A DNA stretch of 64,000 bases, from assembly GCF_029227915.1 (NCBI RefSeq), contig NC_079879.1, positions 32,184,501-32,248,500 of the forward strand, in the 5' to 3' direction. Made by a program: the position numbers and the translations under genes. Under the pieces are notes generated by a model. That model did no database searches and was not told the DNA's origin. It was given only the letters and a program-made list of their open reading frames with translations. The stretch comes from Hydractinia symbiolongicarpus (lineage: Eukaryota; Cnidaria; Hydrozoa; Anthoathecata; Hydractiniidae). Positions 49,370-61,483 of the stretch are shown one piece after another. The stretch's first letter is position 1. Every line of letters begins with the position of its first letter.

Positions 49370-51255
49370 CATTCTTCTTAATTTGACATGATTGCTCGAC
49401 TTCAGCTTTCACACTGGCCGCTGTGGTAGCTCTTTACTTAAAAATGTAGATAAATATGTCATTTTTTACCGTGGGACCAATCCTAACCGGTAGCGCGCGC
49501 TGAAGAAATAGAGAAAGTTTCAAGAACTACATTTCATTGACTTACTAATGGTATCAGTCCGTTTGAGTTACAACGGTTTGCGTCACATATTCGTACCAAT
49601 ATGTGCTTAGCGATATGTTTCTGATATTACTAGGTTCCATCGCTTTTAACAGTGAAACGATTGCCTGTGTGAGTTAATTGAACTGATTTTAGACTTCAAA
49701 CTTATAAATGTGATAAATGAGACAATTGGATCCCAAGAAATAACATTCTTCTTAATTTGACATGATTGCTCGACTTCGGCTATTACAGTGGGCTCTGTGG
49801 TGGTTCTTTATTTGAAAGTGTAGATAACTAAGGCATTTTTTACTGGGGGACAAATCCTAGCCGTTAGCGCGCGCTGACGAAGTAGAATCAGTTTCAAAAA
49901 CTACATCTCATTGACTTACTAACGGCATCTGTCCGTTTCACCTACAACGGTTGCGTCAGCTATTTGTACCAACATGTATTTAGCGATATGTTTCTGATAT
50001 TACTAGGTTGCATTGCTTTTAACGGTGAAACGATTGACTGTGGGACTTAATTGAACTGATTTTGGACTTTGACCTTGTTAATGTGATAAATGAGCCAATT
50101 CGACTCCAAGAAATAACATTCTTCTTAATTTGACATGATTGCTGTAACTCAGCGATAACAATGGCCGCTGTGATAGCGCTTTACTTAAAAATGTAGATAA
50201 ATAAGTCTTTTTTTACTGTGGGACCAATCCTAGCCGTTAGCTTGCGCTGAAGAAATAGAGAAAGTTTCAAGAACTACATTTCATTGTCTTTCTAACGGTA
50301 TCAGTTTGTTTGAGTTTCAAGGGTTGTGTCACATATTCGTAGCAACATGTATTTAGCGATATGTTTCTGATGTTACTAGGTTGCATCGCTTTTAACGGTG
50401 GAACGATTGACTATGGGACTGAAATGAACTGATTTTAGACTTTAAACTTACAAATGTGATAAATGAGACAATTGGACCCCCAGTAATAACATTCTTCTTA
50501 ATTTGACATGATTGCTCGACTTTAGCTTTCACACTGGGCGCTGTGGTAGCGCTTTACTTAAAAATGTAGATAAATAAGTCATTTTTTACTGTGGGACCAA
50601 TCCTACCCGTTAGCGCGCGCTGAAGAATTAGAGAAAGTTTCGAAAACTACATTTCATTGACTTTCTAACGGTATCAGTCCGTTTGAGTTACAACGGTTGC
50701 GTCACATAATCGTACCAACATGTATTTAACGATATGTTTCTGATGTTACTAGGTTGCATCGCTTTTAACGGTGGAACGATTCACTATGGGACTTAATTGA
50801 ACTGATTTTAGACTTTAAACTTATAAATGTGATAAATGAGACAATTGGACCCCAGAAATAACATTCTTCTTAATTTGACATGATTGCTCGAACTCAGCGA
50901 TTACACTGGGCGCTGTAGTAGCGCTTTACTTAAAAATGTAGATAAATAAGTCATTTTTTACTGTTGGACCAATCCTAACCGTTAGCGCGCGCTGAAGAAA
51001 GAGAGACAGCTTCAAAAACTACATTTCATTGACTTTCTAACGGTATCAATCTGTTTGAGTTACAACGGTTGCGTCACCTATTCGTACCAACAAGTATTGA
51101 GCGATACTTTTCTGATACTGCTAGGTTGCATCGCTTTTAACAGTGAAAAGATTGACTGTGGGACTTAATTGAACTGATTTTGGACTTTGACCTTATATAT
51201 GTGATAAATGTGCCTATTGGACTCCAAGAAATAACATTCTTCTTAATTTGACATG
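49370..51255 (+). repeat. Five-monomer block, second copy (21 monomers from 41538)
   Basis: It matches 41538-43420 in subfamily order and private variants. It diverges at about 51255, where this copy continues with a 'gctggaactcagcg' monomer and the first with 'gctcgacttcagc'. Confidence 0.72.
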
Positions 51256-52095
51256 ATTGCTGGAACTCAGCGATTACACTGGCCGCTATTATAGCGCTTT
51301 ATTTAAAACTGTAGATAAATAAGTTATTTTTTACTGTGGGACCAATCCTACCCGTTAGCCCGCGCTGAAGAATTAGAGAAAGTTTCGAAAACTACATTTC
51401 ATTGACTTTCTAACGGTATCAGTCCGTTTGAGTTACAACGGTTGCGTCACATAATCGTACCAACATGTATTTAACGATATGTTTCTGATGTTACTAGGTT
51501 GCATCGCTTTTAACGGTGGAACGATTCACTATGGGACTTAATTGAACTGATTTTAGACTTTAAACTTATAAATGTGATAAATGAGACAATTGGACCCCAG
51601 AAATAACATTCTTCTTAATTTGACATGATTGCTCGAACTCAGCGATTACACTGGGCGCTGTAGTAGCGCTTTACTTAAAAATGTAGATAAATAAGTCATT
51701 TTTTACTGTTGGACCAATCCTAACCGTTAGCGCGCGCTGAAGAAAGAGAGACAGCTTCAAAAACTACATTTCATTGACTTTCTAACGGTATCAATCTGTT
51801 TGAGTTACAACGGTTGCGTCACCTATTCGTACCAACAAGTATTGAGCGATACTTTTCTGATACTGCTAGGTTGCATCGCTTTTAACAGTGAAAAGATTGA
51901 CTGTGGGACTTAATTGAACTGATTTTGGACTTTGACCTTATATATGTGATAAATGAGCCTATTGGACTCCAAGAAATAACATTCTTCTTAATTTGACATG
52001 ATTGTTGGAACTCAGCGATTACACTGGCCGCTGTTATAGCGCTTTATTTAAAATTGTAGATAAATAAGTTATTTTTTACTGTGGGACCAATCCTA
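50606..52095 (+). repeat. Two-monomer higher-order repeat, two copies (period 745 bp)
   Basis: The dimer from about 50606 ('cccgttagc...gaagaattagag', 'atttaacgatatg', 'gggcgctgtagtagcgc', 'accaacaagtattgagcgatac', 'gctggaactcagcg') is repeated from about 51351, with very few differences. The unusual 'ctgtagtagcgc' occurs in both, at 50911 and 51656. Confidence 0.8.
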
Positions 52096-55000
52096 GCCGT
52101 TAGCCCGCGCTGAAGAAATAGAGACAGTTTGGAAAACTACATTTCATTGACTTTCTAACGGTATCAGTCCGTTTGAGTTACAACGGTTGCGTCACCTTTT
52201 CGTACCAACTTATATTTGGCGATAGGTTTCTGATATTACTAGGTTGCATCGCTTTTAACAGTGAAAAGATTGACTGTGGGACTTAATTGAACTGATTTTA
52301 GACTTTGAACTTATAAATGTGATAAATGAAACAATTGGATCCCCAGAAGTAACATTCTTCTTAATTTGACATGGTTGCTCGACTCAAGCTTTCACACTGG
52401 GCGCTGTGGTAGCGCTTTACTTAAAAATGTAGATAAATAAGTCATTTTTTACTGTGGGACCAATCCTAGCCGTTAGCTCGCGCTGAAGAAATAGAGAAAG
52501 TTTCAAGAACTACATTTCATTGTCTTTCTAATAGTATCAGTTTGTTTGAGTTTCAAGGGTTGTGTCACATATTCGTACCAACATGTATTTAGCGATATGT
52601 TTCTGATATTACTAGGTTCCATCGCTTTTAACAGTGAAAGGATTGACTGTGTTACTTAATTGAACTGATTTTAGACTTCAAACTTATAAATGTGATAAAT
52701 GAGACAATTGGACCCCAACAAATAACATTCTTCTTAATTTGACATGATTGCTCGACTTCAGCTATTACACTGGGCTCTGTGGTGGTGCTTTATTAAAAAG
52801 TGTAGATAAATAAGTCAGTTTTAACTGTGGGACCAATCCTAGCCGTTAGCGCGCGCTGAAGAAATAGAGAAAGTTTCAAGAACTACATTTCATTGTCTTT
52901 CTAACGGTATCAGTTTGTTTGAGTTTCAAGGGTTGTGTCACATATTCGTACCAACATGTATTTAGCGATATGTTTCTGATATTACTAGGTTCAATCGCTT
53001 TTAACAGTGAAAGGATTGACTGTGTTACTTAATTGAACTGATTTTAGACTTTGAACTTATAAATGTGATAAATGAGACAATTGGACCCCAAGAAATAAAA
53101 TTCTTCTTAATTTGACATGATTGCTCGACTTCAGCTTTAACACTGGGCTCTGCGGTAGTGCTTTATTTAAAAGTCTAGATAAATAAGTCAGCTTTAACTG
53201 TGGGACCAATCCTAGCCGTTAGCGCGCGCTGAAGAAATAGAATCAGTTTCAAAAACTACATCTCATTGACTTACTAACGGTATCAGTCCGTTTCACCTAC
53301 AACGGTTGCGTCACCTATTTTTACCAACATGTATTTAGCGATATGTTTCTGATATTACGAGGTTGCATTGCTTTTAACGGTGAAACGATTGACTGTGGGA
53401 CTTAATTGAACTGATTTTGGACTTTGACCTTGTTAATGTGATAAATGAGCCAATTCGACTCCAAGAAATAACATTCTTCTTAATTTGACATGATTGCTGT
53501 AACTCAGCGATAACAATGGCCGCTGTGACAGCGCTTTATTTAAAAGTGTAGATAACTAAGTCATTTTTTACTGGGGGACAAATCCTAGCCGTTAGCGCGC
53601 GCTGACGAAGTAGAATCAGTTTCAAAAACTACATCTCATTGACTTACTAACGGTATCAGTCCGTTTCACCTACAACGGTTGCGTCACCTATTTTTACCAA
53701 CATGTATTTAGCGATATGTTTCTGATATTACTAGGTTGCATTGCTTTTAACGGTGAAACGATTGACTGTAGGACTTAATTGAACTGATTTTGAACTTTGA
53801 CCTTGTTAATGAGATAAATGAGCCAACTCGACTCCAAGAAATAACATTCTTCTTAATTTGACATGATTTCTGTAACTCAGCGATAACAATGGCCGCTGTG
53901 ATAGCGCTTTACTTAAAAGTGTAGATGAATAAGTCATCTTTTACTGTGGGACAAATCCTAGCCGTTAGCGCGCGCTGACGAAATAGGATCAGCTTCAAAA
54001 GCTACATTTCATTGACTTACTAATGGTATCAGTCCGTTTGAGTTACAACGGTTTGCGTCACATATTCGTACCAACATGTGCTTAGCGATATGTTTCTGAT
54101 ATTACTAGGTTCCATCGCTTTTAACAGAGAAACGATTGCCTGTGTGAGTTAATTGAACTGATTTTAGACTTCAAACTTATAAATGTGATAAATGAGACAA
54201 TTGGATCCCAAGAAATAACATTCTTCTTAATTTGACATGATTGCTTGATTCCGGCTATTACAGTGGGCTCTGTGGTGGTTCTTTATTTAAAAGTGTAGAT
54301 AACTAAGTCATTTTTTACCGGGGGACAAATCCTAGCCGTTAGCGCGCGCTGACGAAGTAGAATCAGTTTCAAAAACTACATCTCATTGACTTACTAACGG
54401 CATCAGTCCGTTTCACCTACAACGGTTGCGTCACCTATTTGTACCAACATGTATTTAGCGATATGTTTCTGATATTACTAGGTTGCATTGCTTTTAACGG
54501 TGAAACGATTGACTGTGGGACTTAATTGAACTGATTTTGGACTTTGACCTTGTTAATGTGATAAATGAGCCAATTTGACTCCAAGAAATAACATTCTTCT
54601 TAATTTGACATTATTGCTGTAACTCAGCGATAACAATGGCCGCTGTGATAGCGCTTTACTTAAAAATGTAGATAAATAAGTCATTTTTTACTGTGGCACC
54701 AATTCTACCCGTTAGCGCGCGCTGAAGAATTAGAGAAAGTTTCGAAAACTACATTTCATTGACTTTCTAACGGTATCAGTCCGTTTGAGTTACAACGGTT
54801 GCGTCACATAATCGTACCAACATGTATTTAGCGATATGTTTCTGATGTTACTAGGTTGCATCGCTTTTAACGGTGGAACGATTCACTATGGGACTTAATT
54901 GAACTGATTTTAGACTTTAAACTTATAAATGTGATAAATGAGACAATTGGACCCCAGAAATAACATTCTTCTTAATTTGACATGATTGCTCGAACTCAGC

Positions 55001-55485
55001 GATTACACTGGGCGCTGTGGTAGCGCTTTACTTAAAAATGTAGATAAATAAGTCATTTTTTACTGTTGGACCAATCCTAACCGTTAGCGCGCGCTGAAGA
55101 AAGAGAGACAGCTTCAAAAACTACATTTCATTGACTTTCTAACGGTATCAATCTGTTTGAGTTACAACGGTTGCGTCACCTATTCGTACCAACAAGTATT
55201 GAGCGATACTTTTCTGATACTGCTAGGTTGCATCGCTTTTAACAGTGTAAAGATTGACTGTGGGATTTAATTGAACTGATTTTGGACTTTGACCTTATAT
55301 ATGTGATAAATGAGCCTATTGGACTCCAAGAAATAACATTCTTCTTAATTTGACATGATTGCTGGAACTCAGCGATGACACTGGCCGCTGTTATAGCGCT
55401 TTATCTAAAACTGTAGATAAATAAGTTATTTTTTACTGTGGGACCAATCCTAGCCATTAGCCCGCGCTGAAGAAATAGAGAAAGT

Positions 55486-58200
55486 TTGGAAAACTACATT
55501 TCATTGACTTTCTAACGGTATCAGTCCGTTTGAGTTACAACGGTTGCGTCACGTTTTCGTACCAACTTATATTTGGCGATAGGTTTCTGATATTACTAGG
55601 TTGCATCGCTTTTAACAGTGAAACGACTGACTGTGTGACTTAATTGAACTGATTTTAGACTTCAAACTTATAAATGTGATAAATGAGACAATTGGACCCC
55701 AAGAAATAACATTCTTCTTAATTTGACATGATTGCTCGACTTCAACTATTACACTGGGCTCTGTGGTGGTGCTTTATTTAAAAGTGTAGATAAATAAGTC
55801 AGTTTTAACTGTGGGACCAATCCTAGCCGTTAGCGCGCGCTGAAGAAATAGAGAAAGTTTCAAAAACTACATTTCATTGACTTTCTAACGGTATCAATCT
55901 GTTTGAGTTACAACGGTTGCGTCACATATTCGTACCAACATGTATTTAGCGATACGTTTCTGATGTTACTAGGTTGCATCGCTTTTAACGGTGGAACGAT
56001 TGACTATTGGACTTAATTGAACTGATTTTAGACTTTGAACTTATAAATGTGATAAATGAAACAATTGGATCCATAGAAGTAACATTCTTCTTAATTTGAC
56101 ATGGTTGCTCGACTCAAGCTTTCACACTGGGCGCTGTGGTAGCGCTTTACTTAAAAATGTAGATAAATAAGTCATTTTTTACTGTGGGACAAATCCTAAC
56201 CGTTAGCGCGCGCTGAAGAAATAGAGAAAGTTTCGAAAACTACATTTCATTGACTTTCTAATGGTATCAGTCCGTTTGAGTTACAACGGTGGCGTCACGT
56301 ATTCGTACCAACATGTATTTAGCGATATGTTTCTGATGTTACTAGGTTGAATCGCTTTTAACGGTGGAACGATTGACTACGGGACTTAATTGAACCCGTT
56401 TTAGACTTTAAACTTATAAATGTGATAAATGAGACAATTGAACCCCCAGAAATAACATTCTCTTTAATTTGACATGATTGCTCGAACTCAGCGATTACAC
56501 TGGGCGCTGTGGTAGCGCTTTACTTAAAAATGTAGATAAATAAGTCATTTTTTACTGTTGGACCAATCCTAACCGTTAGCGCGCGCTGAAGAAAGAGAGA
56601 CAGCTTCAAAAACTACATTTCATTGACTTTCTAACGGTATCAATCTGTTTGAGTTACAACGGTTGCGTCACATATTCGTACCAACATGTATTTAGCGATA
56701 TGTTTCTAATACTACTAGGTTCCATTGCTTTTAACAGTGAAACGATTGACTGTTAGCGCGCGCTGAAGAAATAGAGAAAGTTTCGAAAACTACATTTCCT
56801 TGACTTTCTAACGGTATCAGTCCGTTTGAGTTACAACGGGTTGCGTCACATCTTCGTACCAACATGTGTTTAGCGATATGTTTCTGATATTACTAGGTTC
56901 CATTGCTTTTAACAGTGAAACGATTGACTGTGTGACTTAATTGAACTGATTTTAGACTTCAAACTTATAAATGTGATAAATGAGACAATTGGACTCCAAG
57001 AAATAACATTCTTTTTAATTTGACATGATTGCTCGACTTCAGCTATGACACTGGGCTCTGTGGTGGTGCTATATTTAAAAGTGTAGATAAATAAGTCAGT
57101 TTTAACTGTGGGACCAATTCTAGCTGTTAGCGCGCGCTGAAGAAATAGAGACAGTTTGGAAAACTACATTTCATTGACTTTCTAACGGTATCAGTCCGTT
57201 TGAGTTACAACGGTTGCGTCACGTTTTCGTACCAACTTATATTTGGCGATAGGTTTCTGATATTACTAGGTTGCATCGCTTTTAACAGTGAAACGACTGA
57301 CTGTGTGACTTAATTGAACTGATTTTAGACTTCAAACTTATATATGTGATAAATGAGACAATTGGACCCCAAGAAATAACATTCTTCTTAATTTGACATG
57401 ATTGCTCGACTTCAACTATTACACTGGGCTCTGTGGTGGTGCTTTATTTAAAAGTGTAGATAAATAAGTCAGTTTTAACTGTGGGACCAATCCTAGCCGT
57501 TAGCGCGCGCTGAAGAAATAGAGAAAGTTTCAAAAACTACATTTCATTGACTTTCTAACGGTATCAATCTGTTTGAGTTACAACGGTTGCGTCACATATT
57601 CGTACCAACATGTATTTAGCGATTTGTTTCTGATGTTACTAGGTTGCATCGCTTTTAACGGTGGAACGATTGACTATTGGACTTAATTGAACTGATTTTA
57701 GACTTTGAACTTATAAATGTGATAAATGAAACAATTGGATCCCCAGAAGTAACATTCTTCTTAATTTGACATGGTTGCTCGACTCAAGCTTTCACACTGG
57801 GCGCTGTGGTAGCGCTTTACTTAAAAATGTAGATAAATAAGTCATTTTTTACTGTGGGACAAATCCTAACCGTTAGCGCGCGCTGAAGAAATAGAGAAAG
57901 TTTCGAAAACTACATTTCATTGACTTTCTAATGGTATCAGTCCGTTTGAGTTACAACGGTGGCGTCACGTATTCGTACCAACATGTATTTAGCGATATGT
58001 TTCTGATGTTACTAGGTTGAATCGCTTTTAACGGTGGAACGATTGACTACGGGACTTAATTGAACCCGTTTTAGACTTTAAACTTATAAATGTGATAAAT
58101 GAGACAATTGAACCCCCAGAAATAACATTCTCTTTAATTTGACATGATTGCTCGAACTCAGCGGTTACACTGGGCGCTTTGGTAGCGCTTTACTTAAAAA
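55486..58200 (+). repeat. Higher-order repeat with non-integer period (1670 bp, ~4.5 monomers)
   Basis: From 'gtcacgttttcgtaccaac' (about 55550) through 'gattgactacgggacttaattgaacccg' (about 56370) to about 56480 the sequence repeats 1670 bp later (about 57220-58150). The odd period arises because the first unit contains the shortened composite at 56456-57006. The 'gtcacgttttcg...ggcgataggtttc' monomer appears again at about 59080, five whole monomers further on. Confidence 0.78.
56456..57006 (+). repeat. Composite of two monomers lacking ~194 bp (551 bp)
   Basis: The first monomer reads normally to 'aacgattgactgt' (position about 298) and then joins at about 56753 directly to 'tagcgcgcgctgaag' (position about 122 of the next monomer). 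The missing segment is the end of one monomer and the start of the next, including the CATTCTTCTT start and the GCGCT hairpin. Only GT is shared at the junction. Confidence 0.85.
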
Positions 58201-61200
58201 TGTAGATAAATAAGTCATTTTTACTGTGGGACCAATCCTAGCCGTTAGCTCGCGCTGAAGAAATAGAGAAAGTTTCAAGAACTACATTTCATTGTCTTTC
58301 TAACGGTATCAGTTTGTTTGAGTTTCAAGGGTTGTGTCACATATTCGTACCAACATGTATTTAGCGATATGTTTCTGATATTACTAGGTTCCATCGCTTT
58401 TAACAGTGAAAGGATTGACTGTGTTACTTAATTGAACTGATTTTAGTCTTTGAACATATAAATGTGATAAATGAGACAATTGGACCCCAAGAAATAAATT
58501 TCTTCTTAATTTGACATGATTGCTCGACTTTAGCTTTAACACTGGGCTCTGCGGTAGTGCTTTATTTAAAATTGTAGATAAATAAGTCAGCTTTAACTGT
58601 GGGACCAATCCTAGCCGTTAATGCGCGCTGAAGAAACAGAAAAAGTTTGGAAAACCACATTTCATTGACTTTCTAACGGTATCAGTCCGTTTGTGTTACA
58701 ACGGTTGCTACACATATTCGTACCAACATGTATTTAGCGATATGTTTCTGATATTACTAGGTTGCATTGCTTTTAACGGTGAAACGATTGACTGTGGGAC
58801 TTAATTCAACTGATTTTGGACTTTGACCTTATATATGTGATAAATGAGCCAATTCGACTCCAAGAAATAACATTCTTCTTAATTTGACATGATTGCTGGA
58901 ACTCAGCGATTACACTGGCCGCTGTTATAGCGCTTTATTTAAAACTGTAGATAAATAAGTTATTTTTTACTGTGGGATTTATCCTAGCCGTTAGCCTGTG
59001 CTGAAGAAATAGAGACAGTTTGGAAAACTACATTTCATTGACTTTCTAACGGTATCAGTCCGTTTGAGTTACAACGGTTGCGTCACGTTTTCGTACCAAC
59101 TTATATTTGGCGATAGGTTTCTGATATTACTAGGTTGCATCGCTTTTAACAGTGAAACGACTGACTGTGTGACTTAATTGAACTGATTTTAGACTTCAAA
59201 CTTATAAATGTGATAAATGAGACAGTTGGACCCCAAGAAATAACATTCTTCTTAATTTGACATGATTGCTCGACTTCAGCTATTACACTGGGCCCTGTGG
59301 TGGTGCTTTATTTAAAAGTGTAGATAAATAAGTCAGTTTTAACTGTGGGACCAATCCTGGCCGTTAGCGCGCGCTGAGGAAATAGAGAAAGTTTCAAAAA
59401 CTACATTTCATTGTCTTTCTAACGGTATCAGTTTGTTTGAGTTTCTAGGGTTGTGTCACATATTCGTACCAACATGTATTTAGCGATATGTTTCTGATAT
59501 TACTAGGTTCCATCGCTTCTAACAGTGAAAGGATTGACTGTGTTACTTAATTGAACTGATTTGAGACTTTGAACCTATAAATGTGATAAATGAGACAATT
59601 GGACCCCAAGAAATAAAATTCTTCTTAATTTGACATGATTGCTCGACTTCAGCTTTAACACTGGGCTCTGCGGTAGTGCTTTATTTAAAAGTGTAGATAA
59701 AAAAGTCAGCTTTAACTGTGGGACCAATCCTAGCTGTTAGCGCGCGCTGAAGAAATAGAAAAAGTTTGGAAAACTACATTTCATTGACTTTCTAACGGTA
59801 TCAGTCCGTTTGTGTTACAACGGTTGCGTCACATATTCGTACCAACATGTATTTAGCGATATGTTTCTGATATTACTAGGTTGCATTGCTTTTAACGGTG
59901 AAACGATTGACTGTGGGACTTAATTGAACTGATTTTGGACTTTGAGCTTAATAATGTGATAAATGAGCCAATTCGACTCCAAGAAATAACATTCTTCTTA
60001 ATTTGACATGATTGCTGCAACTCAGCGATTACACTAGTCAGTGTGATAGCGCTTTATTTAAAAGTGTAGATGAATAAGTCATTTTTTACTGTGGGACGAA
60101 TCCTAGCCGTTAGCGCGCGCTGACGAAGTAGAATCAGTTTCAAAAACTACATCTCATTGACTTACTAACAATATCAGTCCGTTTCACCTACAACGGTTGC
60201 GTCACCTATTTGTACCAACATGTATTTAGCGATATGTTTCTGATATTAAGAGGTTGCATTGCTTTTAACGGTGAAACGATTGACTGTGGGACTTAATTGA
60301 ACTGATTTTGAAATTTGACCTTGTTAATGTGATAAATGAGCCAATTCGACTCCAAGAAATAACATTCTTCTTAATTTGACATGATTGCTGTAACTCAGCA
60401 ATAACAATGGCCGCTGTGACAGCGCTTTATTTAAAAGTGTAGATAACTAAGTCATTTTTTACTGGGGGACAAATCCTAGCCGTTAGCGCGCGCTGACGAA
60501 ATAGGATCAGCTTCAAAAGCTACATTTCATTGACTTACTAATGGTATCAGTCCGTTTAAGTTACAACGGTTTGCGTCACATATTCGTACCAACATGTGCT
60601 TAGCGATATGTTTCTGATATTACTAGGTTCCATCGCTTTTAACAGTGAAACGATTGCCTGTGTGAATTAATTGAACTGATTTTAGACTTCAAACTTATAA
60701 ATGTGATAAATGAGACAATTGGATCCCAAGAAATAACATTCTTCTTAATTTGACATGATTGCTCGACTTCGGCTATTACAGTGGGCTCTGTGGTGGTACT
60801 TTATTTAAAAGTGTAGATAACTAAGTCATTTTTTTACTGGGGGACAAATCCTAGCCGTTAGCGCGCGCTGACGAAGTAGAATCAGTTTCAAAAACTACAT
60901 GTTATTGACTTACTAACGGCATCAGTCCGTTTCACCTACAACGGTTGCGTCACTTATTTGTACCAACATGTATTTAGCGATATGTTTCTGATATTACTAG
61001 GTTGCATTGCTTTTAACGGTGAAACGATTGACTGTGTGACTTAATTGAACTGATTTTAAATTTCATACTTATAAATGTGATAAATGAGACAATTGGATCC
61101 CAAGAAATAACATTCTTCTTAATTTGACATGATTGCTCGACTTCGGCTATTACAGTGGGCTCTGTGGTGGTACTTTATTTAAAAGTGTAGATAAATAAGT

Positions 61201-61483
61201 CAGCTTTAACTGTGGGACCAATCCTAACCGTTAGCGCGCGCTGTAGAAATAGAGAAAGTTTCAAAAACTACATTTCATTGACTTTCTAACGGTATCAGTC
61301 CGTTTGAGTTACAACGGTTGCGTCACATATTCGTACCAACATGTTATTAGCGATACGTTTCTGATGTTACTAGGTTGCATCGCTTTTAACGGTGGAACGA
61401 TTAACTATTGGACTTAATTGAACTGATTTTAGACTTTAAACTTATAAATGTAATAAATGAAACAATTGGATCCCCAGACGTAA

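Noticed and set aside
24438-58608. Short minus-strand open frames inside the satellite (24438-24629, 25930-26121, 26515-26775, 27694-27894, 58384-58608)
   Set aside because: They are the same satellite frame repeated wherever chance removed a stop. They have no domain, vary with the monomer subfamily, and lie wholly inside noncoding tandem repeats.
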